Shown here piece after piece: positions 24,928 to 34,018 of a stretch of DNA of 64,000 nucleotides (the first letter of the stretch is position 1; each line of letters starts with the position of its first letter). Both the position numbers and the translations under genes were made by a program. Source of the stretch: Henckelia pumila (Eukaryota; Streptophyta; Magnoliopsida; Lamiales; Gesneriaceae); NCBI RefSeq assembly GCF_033568475.1, contig NC_133121.1:8494001-8558000 (forward strand), in the 5' to 3' direction. The notes beneath the pieces are model-generated. The model was not told where the DNA came from and did not search any database. It worked only from the letters and a program-made list of their open reading frames with translations.

Positions 24928-25530
24928 GACTAAATATTTTTTGGGTAAACTGTTCAGTTTACCTCTTTGTAATTTGAGTGTGTTTGTGAGTTTTTCTTAG
25001 AGCCGGCAACTTCTACATATTTCCTTTGATCTCTATGTATAAGTGGATTGTAACGGCTCTTTCAATTCAAATTCTAGTTGCTATCTTGTCTTGTTTACTA
25101 CCTCATACTTCTTTGACGTGAAGGTACTCTGTGGTTCTGTAGCTTTGCGACGACAGCTAGCTATGTACGGGAAATTCTATCCATAAAAGGTAGACTGATA
25201 TAAAGAGTTCAGTCTTGGTCATGTGGTCTTGGATTGTTCAGTTGAGCGACTGTCCCTTCTTGGTGATTTCAGTTTGGCTCGTTGGGACGGTTTAGATCTG
25301 GGAGACTGATTCAGTTTAGCTCCCTAAACTGAATGCAATTTACTTCGTAAGTTTGGTTGAGCTATGGTCAATGGTCAACTCAATCAATATGTCAGTTTAG
25401 CTCTGAAACTTGTTCAGTCTTCTTCTTTAGTTTCGCTTGTTGCGTGAGTGCAGTTTAGTTAGGAAATATCAGTTGACCTTAATTATTTATGTCAAATATC
25501 AAAATCACGCAAGTTCAAACATATATTTAT

Positions 25531-25649
25531 TGTGAAAATGACTTAATATTCTATTGACTTTTCACCATTCAAATAAAATAACAATTAAGACAAGAACAAT
25601 TATATTATGACTATACACAAAACAAACTAACATATTTGTAGATAGTATA

Positions 25650-25696
<47 letters not shown>

Positions 25697-26538
25697 TAGT
25701 TAGATTAGAATTTGAGTGTTAGATTGAATATTAGATACATATAATAGAAAAATAAAATAAAATAAAATAAAAATAATAACAAATAATAGATAGTAGATGC
25801 ACAAAATTTTAGTTTTTTTATTTGAAAGAGTGCATAATATATTTTTCTTAAAAAATAAATTAGTTAATTGAATAGTCACATAAATAAATAATTAAAAAAC
25901 AAATTAATTATGTTGTAATGGAGAGTAGTCATACAAATTTACAAATAAACTCAAATATTTAATTATATATGTAATGTAATAAATTAGAATTTGAGTATTA
26001 GATTATATATTAGATATATAATAAAAAAAATTGAATCAAATAAGAAAAATAGCAAATAATAAATAATAGATGCACAAAATTTTAATTTTTTTTATTTGAA
26101 AGAGTGCATAATATATTTTTAAATAAATTAGTTAATTGATCAATAGTTATATAAATAATATAAAAAACGCAATAATTATGTAGTAACAGAATGTATCCAT
26201 GTATATTCACAAATGAAAACACATATTTATATATGTAATATAATAGATCGATATACAAATATATATGTATATAATGTAATAAATTAGAATTGAGTATTAG
26301 ATTATATATTAGATATATATAATAAAAAAATTAAATCAAATAACAAAAATAGCAAATAATAAATAGTAGAACGTGATAATGCACAAAATTTTAATTTTTT
26401 ATTTGAAAGAGTGAATGATATACTTTTAAAATAAATTAGTTAATTGAATAGTTACATAAATTAAAAAAAAATCATATCGATTATGTAGTAATAGAGGGTA
26501 GACATGTAAATTCTAAAATAAACTTACATATTTGTATA
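25531..26538. repeat. AT-rich tandem array, units about 290 bp
   Basis: After a first partial unit, three units begin near 25700, 25982 and 26282. Each carries TTAGAATT(T)GAGT, GCACAAAATTTTA, TTATTTGAAAGAGTG and AAATTAGTTAATTGA in that order. A (TA)n tract lies between the first and second. Confidence 0.88.
25652..25692. repeat. (TA)n microsatellite
   Basis: About twenty uninterrupted TA units. Confidence 0.97.
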
Positions 26539-26797
26539 TGTTAGGAATTGTCAACCAAAGTCCACATTAGAAATTTAAGAGAAAAATCATGGATTAATAG
26601 ATAAAATGATATCTCCATTGTACGAGACATTTTTTGGTTTCAGAAGAAAACCATGAGGGTTTATGCTCAAATTCATATCATTGTGAGATATTCGTATTCC
26701 ATTGATCAATATCATACCAATGTGGCATGGTCTGATTAATCCAATGTGAGTGGAATCCTCGAAGACTCAAGAAGAAGAAGTTCCAATTGATCTAACA
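26539..26797 (+). mobile_element. TRIM-like solo LTR
   Basis: 259 bp, starting TGTTAGGAATTGTCAACC and ending TTGATCTAACA, with CCATGAGGGTTTATGC inside; this form resembles short LTRs common in plant genomes. No clear target duplication. It lies within the large intron of the kinase gene. Confidence 0.65.
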
Positions 26798-27002
26798 ATA
26801 AGAAAAAGTTTATTTTCGTCTAGGATTGTGTGGAGATATTTCTAAAAGTCGTTAGTTTTTAGTTTTTGAAGTTTCAATGATCTGAAACAATGCGCCCCGA
26901 AATGAAGTTGAGATATGGCCTTAATTTGAAGTGTAAATGACTTAAGCATTATTAATAGACCAAAGTGAAGTTGTGTTTATGAGTTTAAGAACCTTCGATT
27001 AC

Positions 27003-27931
27003 CCGATCTAGAGTGTCTTGTTTCCCTTCGCTCAGTATCTCCAGGATTATAAGTCCAAAGCTATAGATGTCTGATGCATATATATTATCCGCACAACGAC
27101 CTTCCGGAGGGTCGTAGTCCCTGCCCACAAAAGTAACATTGTCCATTGATATCAATTTTTTTTGCAGAAATTAAGATATATGCATGGATCTTGAACTCAC
27201 GTTGTGCTGATTTCCGTATCGGTTTTAGGGTCACAATAGTTGATTGATATTTTAGGATTGTTGTCATGATCCAAGAAAATATTGCGTGGATCAATATTGC
27301 TGAAAATGGTTCTCAAGTCTGGACTTTGATGAAGATAATGAACCCCTCGAGCAATCCCAGTGATGAGTTTGAAGCACAGCGCCCAAGGAAGCTGATCACG
27401 CCCTTCTGTATCATCAAACGAATTTATTCATCAATTTCACAGGTAATGTACGTGTGAATTAAAGCGGGACAAAATTAATTATAGTGAAAAGATTCTAACC
27501 CAATATCAAAATGGCTCTGAGACTACTTGTGTTTTCCATGAACTCGTATACAGGTATCATTTCTTCTCCATGAACCAAGCTCCCTAGTAATTTCATGATG
27601 TTTGGATGCTTATATTTGGATAGATGGTCAATCTCACGTATCCACAGATAATAATCAGCGAAAGAACGATTGACCCGTTTAACTGCAACTACCTGTTGTC
27701 TTGTATGTAGCACGGCCTATATGAACCAATGACAAAGTCATTACTACTGTAATACAAGGATGGTTATGGTGAAGGTTAAAGATATAGAGGGAAATATATA
27801 ATTGAATCGTTAGCCTTGAAAAGTTACCTTGTAAAAAGTGCCTCCTCGCGCTTTGCCAATAATATGTGAACCAGAGAATCCGTTGGTGGCAGCTTGAATT
27901 GTTTCCCAGTCAAAATTTCCCATTTTGATAT
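27003..27931 (-). CDS. Pseudokinase-domain exons 2-5 of inferred tandem kinase gene
   Basis: Exons 27931-27828, 27716-27500, 27405-27201 and 27120-27003; every intron is GT-AG and all phases match. The translation runs FDWETIQAATNGFSGSHIIG, a degenerate glycine loop (GKARGG), VAVKRV with the ATP Lys, REIDHLSKYKHPNIMKLLG with the alpha-C Glu, PVYEFMEN, IARGVHYLH, then RTIFSNIDPRN where HRD is expected and PKISINYCD where DFG is expected, and ASDIYSFG. Losing the catalytic Asp and DFG predicts a pseudokinase. The last donor joins in frame to 15987. The fold resembles cysteine-rich/S-locus receptor kinases. It could instead be a separate truncated gene starting at ATG 27923. Confidence 0.65.
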
Positions 27932-28344
27932 CTGTCGCATACATAATTTTTTTGCATTACTGTCTCGTGCATTAAGGAGTTCCTTGCATCCAATGGATTA
28001 CATGGTACAATAGCTAAATTTTTATTCATTTAGCGCTTGTGAGGTTTCATTTGTAAGGCAAAGGCAATGTCCCCAAATTCCAAAGGAATAAGTGATAGAT
28101 TTATAACTCAGAAATGTATATAAGAAGAAACTGGGAGAGGGAGCTAGGGATTTTTTTACTTTTTATTCATTGCCATGTAATAGTTACAAAAGGAAAAACT
28201 AGTAGTACCTCTCTTTTTTCTTCCTAGTAACTAACTGTTTCATATATCAGTTTTATGTTACGATACAAATATTAATTTTTTATAAGCGGTTGAGCTTAAC
28301 TAGGAGAAGTTTGAGGAATTACGACGTCCCTTTAGAAGCTGCTG

Positions 28345-30714
28345 TTAGTTATTGTAAATATTCATAGGAAATTGAACAGAGTTACCTGATATTGCTGAAT
28401 CTTTCAAGTCTTTCTTGTTGGATGGTTTTGCTGCATTTGAAAATGCATCCCATGCCGTACCTGTCCCATTAGATACCAACGAATTTGGCTTCTCCTGTAG
28501 GTCAAGTGCAAACTCAAGTTGTAATACAACTTGGCCCATTGTTGGTCGATTCTTTGGTTCGTCATCTAAACAACTTTCAGCAACTCTCACAAATGCCCTC
28601 AAGCTATCTGGTAAGATTTCTCCCTTGATATCTGAACTTATAATCTTTTCAACCTCTCCTTTACTAATGTTTCCTCGAGCCCATGTGGCTAGACTGCGCT
28701 GATCTACTTCAAGCCTAGGATCTAAAGCCGGTCTCCGACACAATACTTCTAACAGGACCACACCGAAGGCATAAATGTCACTTTTCCTTGTCACTTCACG
28801 AGTTCTAATATAATATGGGTCGAAGTACCCGTGTGTTCCCTTAACATTTGTACTAACATAGCTTTGCGAGCCGCATACGTTTTCTGGCTTGGCCAAGCCA
28901 AAATCTGAAACCTTAGCTATGAAATTTTTGTCCAAAAGGATGTTTGAAGTTTTTACATCACGATGTATGATTCCCTGACCTGTGTGGAGATAGTCTAGCC
29001 CCCGACCGGCTCCAATGCAGATGTTAAGGTATTGGTTCCAGGAGAGAGAAGAAGAATGTTTGTCACCCATAGCTTGTTTGAAGAGGTGATCACCTAGAGT
29101 TCCATGGATCATATACTCGTATACAAGAATCATCTCCTGTTGCTCATTGCAGTAGCCAATTAATGAGACAAGATTAACATGTCTCAACTCAGAAAGTGTC
29201 TCAATTTCTGTCCAAAATTCACGTGCTCCTTGATTGGAGCTGTACTTTAATCTCTTTATGGCGACGGTATCTTGTCCATTGTTAATAATTCCCTTATAGA
29301 CCTTACCAAATCCACCCTTTCCAATAACACAAGTATGGTTGAAGTTTCGGGTGGCTGCTTCAATCTCAGCAAGTGAAAAACGGCGGCATAGTCTTCTCGC
29401 CCTGGCTGATGGCATTTTTTCTTCTTTTGTAATGTTATCCTCCCAAAGTCGCTGCAATATATAAACAACTATGTTTACGATAGTTATTATAGTTACACTA
29501 GCAGTCGCAATTATATTTCGGCCCCCACAAACTTTGAGTAACTTGTGTATAGTTGAGTATGGTGAATCTCGTGCTGGTGGCTGTGGATTCGGGCTCGCAA
29601 GACTGTTGTCCAAGTTACTCAACTTTAATATTTCAAATCCTTTAAAGGGTCCATTCCTATCCATCAGTTCATCAGTTGACTCTATGGAAATCAATAGACT
29701 TTGTTTGCCATCCTGTTTTCGTCCTTGTATTGTGGTCACGTAGTCCCTATATGGTAGGAACTCATTCTCGTCCATTTTTTCAACCAATTGAATAGCATAG
29801 TCTTCTACTCTGATTTCATTAATGAGGATTTTGAAGATCACTTGGGCTTGTTTTGCATTCTTGAGTCCTAGCTCACAGTGATGAATCCTAACAAAGTACC
29901 TGAATCCCACATCCACAGCTATTTTCCAAGTAATGTTATTGAGCTTGTTGATTCTACGCTCGGGAATGGCTGTCCTGACACTAAACATGTTGGCAAAATC
30001 ATCACTTGGTTTCACATTCTGTCGGTGGATTATTTCAAAAGCAGTGTGATTGTGATTATAGATGTGGGACAGAAGAGAGTACTTGAGGCCAACCACTTCA
30101 ACTCCTCCACGAAAATAAGAAAGATGCATGGGGATTGATATTATCTCTATACCATTGATGAAAGCATACGTACCATCTCGTGGTTGAATGCTTTGATCAG
30201 GATACAAAACTATATCCAACCATTGGTTTTCTTCTATGTTTATGCAGAATTCCCTGACAAAAGACTTCCCATTATCACCTAGAGCATCAGCAGTTAGTGA
30301 AGCACTAAAGTTACCAAGCAGAGTGAATGGACCGGCTTCAACTGTGAATAAATCCTTGAACCACGTAAATCCTCGGTATAAAACCGGATTAAAATGAAGG
30401 CGAATAAACTTGGGACCTGGATTGAGATGAAATGTGTATGAGAACTGAGAACGCGAAATCCGCGCTGTCTTGTACTGAGCTTGATCAGCAGATAGTGTTG
30501 ATCCACCGGCAACACTCGAGCTTGTCGATGAGCCCTTTACTCGCACCGATGTGTCTCCTATCCATTTCCTGCCATCAACTGCTGCAAAATTTTTGGTTGA
30601 CCCGCAGTTTATAAGAATGTCACCTGTGAGATACTGGTGATCGTGAATTGCAGCTGTGATTATCGTAAAGAAGCCGAAAATAAAAGCGGCTGATGAAATC
30701 GAGATGAAATCCAT
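28345..30714 (-). CDS. Malectin-like receptor kinase, CrRLK1L (FERONIA/THESEUS-like)
   Basis: A 789-aa single-exon frame from ATG 30714. An upstream in-frame ATG at 30816 adds 34 residues but would bury the signal peptide, so 30714 is preferred. Residues 1-23 form a hydrophobic signal sequence; about 27-390 is a malectin-like ectodomain (ILINCGSTKNF, LHFNP, YAFINGIEI); 400-422 is a membrane segment; about 445-735 is an RD kinase with GKGGFG (465-470), VAIK Lys487, HRD (584-586) and DFG (604-606). All key residues are intact, so activity is expected. The family works at the plasma membrane as receptors for cell-wall state and RALF peptides. A splice donor CAG|GTAACT at 28386/28385 could replace the last 13 residues with downstream exons; total then about 1057 aa. 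Confidence 0.92.
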   Translation of the reverse strand: MDFISISSAAFIFGFFTIITAAIHDHQYLTGDILINCGSTKNFAAVDGRKWIGDTSVRVKGSSTSSSVAGGSTLSADQAQYKTARISRSQFSYTFHLNPGPKFIRLHFNPVLYRGFTWFKDLFTVEAGPFTLLGNFSASLTADALGDNGKSFVREFCINIEENQWLDIVLYPDQSIQPRDGTYAFINGIEIISIPMHLSYFRGGVEVVGLKYSLLSHIYNHNHTAFEIIHRQNVKPSDDFANMFSVRTAIPERRINKLNNITWKIAVDVGFRYFVRIHHCELGLKNAKQAQVIFKILINEIRVEDYAIQLVEKMDENEFLPYRDYVTTIQGRKQDGKQSLLISIESTDELMDRNGPFKGFEILKLSNLDNSLASPNPQPPARDSPYSTIHKLLKVCGGRNIIATASVTIITIVNIVVYILQRLWEDNITKEEKMPSARARRLCRRFSLAEIEAATRNFNHTCVIGKGGFGKVYKGIINNGQDTVAIKRLKYSSNQGAREFWTEIETLSELRHVNLVSLIGYCNEQQEMILVYEYMIHGTLGDHLFKQAMGDKHSSSLSWNQYLNICIGAGRGLDYLHTGQGIIHRDVKTSNILLDKNFIAKVSDFGLAKPENVCGSQSYVSTNVKGTHGYFDPYYIRTREVTRKSDIYAFGVVLLEVLCRRPALDPRLEVDQRSLATWARGNISKGEVEKIISSDIKGEILPDSLRAFVRVAESCLDDEPKNRPTMGQVVLQLEFALDLQEKPNSLVSNGTGTAWDAFSNAAKPSNKKDLKDSAISGNSVQFPMNIYNN
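28384..28388 (-). promoter_or_regulatory. Inferred splice donor near the end of the CrRLK1L frame
   Basis: CAG|GTAACT on the minus strand, a good plant donor, leaves phase 1. The acceptor GCGACAG|ATATC ending at 27932 is in matching phase, giving D-I-K-M-G-N. The acceptor has a weak pyrimidine tract. Confidence 0.5.
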
Positions 30715-30816
30715 GTCTCCAGGTAATCTGGTATGAACCAGGGTGAAGGATATTTTATGCCTGGTGTTTGACGAATTCCTACTCTTACTTTCCAAGAAAC
30801 AACTACTAGTTGACAT

Positions 30817-31355
30817 TTTGTTTGTTTATGTCATATTTCAAGATTGATAAAGCAAGAGATGACTCGTACTTTGTTTACAATAGTTATCAAGTCTTTTTTT
30901 ACTGGCTTTCTCTCCTCTGTTTTGTGATATAATTGCTCAACATGTTGTCTAACATGTGAGGCTCGTACGTAATTTTTTTTGCTTTAAAATGATATATTCG
31001 TCCAAACATTTTGTACAAAAATATCGAGAGTGTTTCTTCCTATATAGCATATAATATATCAAGGATTGACATCATTTCAAACTAGGGCTCGTCCTGAATT
31101 TTCATAGGATCAATTTTTTTTATTATTTTTTTTTTTGGAATGAGTGACAGTGTATTATAATGTGAGAAAGTTATTGTAATTCATTCAATAGAAAGTAGTA
31201 CCATATGTTCTCTTTGTTGGGGGATATCTTGAGCATTGTGAAATAGCCAACTAATTGTCTAGAAATAAGTAGTTATATAAAAAAAATTAATTTGTTTTAA
31301 AAGTAGGTCTGATCATTGTTCCAAACCAAAAGTTACGGTGCCAGAAGATTTCGAT
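30817..31355. other. Upstream region of the receptor kinase, no gene seen
   Basis: Contains the kinase promoter if it is active. No convincing TATA element could be singled out. Confidence 0.5.
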
Positions 31356-31700
31356 TAGAGATGTCAAAATGGGTTAGGCTCGTCAGGTTAGTTCGCCCCG
31401 CCATACAAAATTGGTGGGTTGAGATGACAATTTTTCAACCCGCCTAAAAGGTGGGTCGGCCTGCACCGCCCCGCCTAATGGTGAGTTGTGCTGGGTTGCG
31501 GATTGGCCCGCAAAAATCCGTCAATTTACACGTGAGTCCATCAGGTTGGCCCGCCCCGCCACCTAAAATAGGTGGGTTGGGTTGGGTTGGTGTTTTCTCA
31601 ACTCGCCTAAAAGGTGGGACGGTCCACCCCGCCCTGCCTAATGGTGGGTTATGACGGGTTGTAGGTCGGCTCGCCTCGTTGGCCCGTTTTAACACCTCTA
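31356..31700. mobile_element. hAT-type MITE with GGTGGG/CCCGCC internal sequence
   Basis: 345 bp. TIRs TAGAGATGTCAAAATGGG and CCCGTTTTAACACCTCTA are inverted with a few mismatches. Flanks ATTTCGAT (31348-31355) and ATTTTGAT (31701-31708) form an 8-bp target duplication with one change, as expected for hAT. Internal GC-rich repeats explain the two overlapping short ORFs. Confidence 0.88.
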
Positions 31701-32221
31701 ATTTTGATTATTGATGAAACCGATTTAAATTAAAATTTATTCAATGAAATTTTAATGGGTTAAAAAAATTAAATACAGTTCATCCTGCTTGTAATCAAAC
31801 TAATTAATTATTAGATAAAATATTATGAATTGTTTTACTAAAATATTGATTAATGTAAGCATCATAAATCACCACTCGAGCAATCCCATTCTCGCATTAT
31901 CATTGCAAAAATTTTCGCCTCCCATCATTTAGGTATGTTGTCCTCTACCTATCTCTATTCCCATTTCATTTTCATTTTTAAAAAACAAATGAAATGGGAA
32001 TATTCTTGTTTCATTGTTCCTAACCCGTTGGAAAATGTTAAAAGTCTAGATGCTATATGTTATAGAGAATTTATAGATATGGAATCTTACACAAAATAGT
32101 TAATTCATTAGAAGTAATTTATATAAATATTCTAGGACCATTTATATTTTATTGTTTCATTCCATCGTATTATTTTTCTAGGTTGAAACTATGATCCGTC
32201 AAATGTATTACATACGGTAGA

Positions 32222-32327
32222 TTTGAACCCTTGGATCATTGGCTATGCTGCACTCGTAGAATTCCTTGGCAAATGATTTCCCATTTCCACGAAGAGCGGC
32301 AGCAGTCAGTGAAGCACTGAAGTTAAC
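32222..32327 (-). pseudogene. Fragment of a malectin-like receptor gene
   Basis: Minus translation VNFSASLTAAALRGNGKSFA matches GNFSASLTADALGDNGKSFV in the ectodomain of the neighbouring receptor and continues for about 15 more residues. Only about 35 codons survive. It points to a former second CrRLK1L copy or a partial duplication. Confidence 0.8.
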
Positions 32328-32842
32328 CTCTTTTATAAAACATTAGAATATATGAAAGTCGATTTGTCTCGAATTAACATTGTCATTATTATTCATGAAC
32401 AAAGTCTTTTTTTGTAAATAAATTCATGTATTACGTACGTGTACAAGTTGCACTGCATTTTCTGGTTATAAAGCACGGAAATTCACAGTTTTGATCATGT
32501 ATTGTTTGCTTCATCGATATTTTGATCTTCTATATTGATAAATTTTAATTTTGCTAATGTATTTTTCAATTTTTTATGATTTCCGTTATTTTTCAATATG
32601 AATGCTTATTTGTCACTGCATGTGTTATATAAACATCATGGGAAAAAAATATTAAAAAAGAATAAGATCAAAATTTAATAACACAAAATACTAAAATTAC
32701 AATAAATAATAAATAAATAATAACTTCTCGGTAGAACTATATCCACGTCATTTGTTTCGATTTTTATGATCGATTCCTATTTCGTTGCTTTTGTGAACCT
32801 ATATGTTGATGAGTGAGCGACACGTGAAAACTTGAATAAAAA

Positions 32843-32985
32843 ACCCATGAATTGGATTATATATTTTTTATAAATAAATTATATTACTCAATCAAACAAA
32901 TACAACTAGTTACAAGACCAGATACGCAACGTTAAGACTCATCAAGTCATTACAAATATAACCCATGAATTGGATTATATATTTT
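32843..32985. repeat. 25-bp exact direct repeat flanking a 93-bp segment
   Basis: An identical 25-bp sequence (beginning ACCCATGAATTGG) is at 32843-32867 and 32961-32985. The 93 bp between, read on the minus strand, ends in an A/T-rich tail. Confidence 0.9.
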
Positions 32986-34018
32986 AGTCATGTGTGGCGC
33001 TCAACGAATAGGATGGCACACTTGATAGTCAGTTTTGTTATTTCCTCTTCTTTCCAATTTGTTTCGGAGACTAGAGATTTTTCTGTTTGGTAGACATATC
33101 TTGTAATAAAAAAACCTTTTAAGTTTTTAATAAATTATAAGAAATTGACCGTGAAAACAAAGTATGATAGATAAATAATCTTTCATCCCATTTTCGCATG
33201 TAAATTCCCATGTACGGATGAGAGTATCCAAGCCCGATACTATTTATCATCATAATTGGATAAAAATTCTTTTATTTGATGTCATCGTATGTGGAGAAAT
33301 TCTATATTTCTCTAAATCCACTTATATATATTTCTTAGCTTATAACATTATTTTCTCCTTGTATCCCAAAGTTCACTAAATGAATTTCTCATTGTGCTTT
33401 TATTTTCTAAAAAATAGCCAATTAAAAATCAAATAAATACCCCTGTCAAAAAAATCAAATAAATACCTTTTGCATTAAGATAGAGTATATAGTTATATGA
33501 TAGATTGTACTTAGGTTGTATTTTGATTGAATATATGGATTTGAAATCGTATCAATTTGACCCAAAATTAGAATGAGAGATTCCCTAAAAAATATTGAAA
33601 GATTTTTATTAGTACAAGTACATCGGATATCAAATTACATTAAATTATAACACTAAAGAATGAAATTGTCCCTACATCCGATCGGAACTTGAGCATAAAC
33701 TCGAGACGTGCTTGTCTCGAGCAATGAAAGTAACTAAATCAACTTAAATAAATTAGGAAACTAACCCGCAATTAGCAGAAATCGAACATGAGACCTCTTA
33801 GTTAAATAGATATTTTTGCTTAAATTTTGAGTCAACTCTTCCACCTAATCATTTGAAATTCATATATAATTTAAAATCTTCTGATTCTTCACTCCAAACA
33901 CAAACTTCGTAGATTTATTGATTTAGGAATGAATTGTTAGTTTTTTAAAAATAAAAAAATAAAAAAAAGGATAAGTAATATATTGAAAGAGACGTGTGAA
34001 CTTGAAATTCCCTCTCTC
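32986..34018. other. Intergenic, AT-rich, no gene seen
   Basis: No ORF or RNA gene could be supported. The stretches 31709-32221 and 32328-32842 are likewise empty. Confidence 0.6.

Larger units (their letters stand above)
21871..25521 (-). mobile_element. 5' LTR of second copia element, interrupted by a solo LTR and two SINEs
   Basis: The outer boundary at 25521 (TTGAACTTGCG on the minus strand, near the start) and inner boundary at 21871 beside the primer site define the LTR. Inside lie a solo LTR (21965-24009) and two SINE copies (24559-24927). Without them the LTR would be about 1.2 kb. Confidence 0.7.

Noticed and set aside
29256..30614. Open frames on the other strand or frame across the receptor kinase
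   Set aside because: Shadows of the 789-aa receptor frame.
31444..31695. Open frames on both strands in the GGTGGG-rich region
   Set aside because: They lie wholly inside the hAT MITE and are low-complexity.
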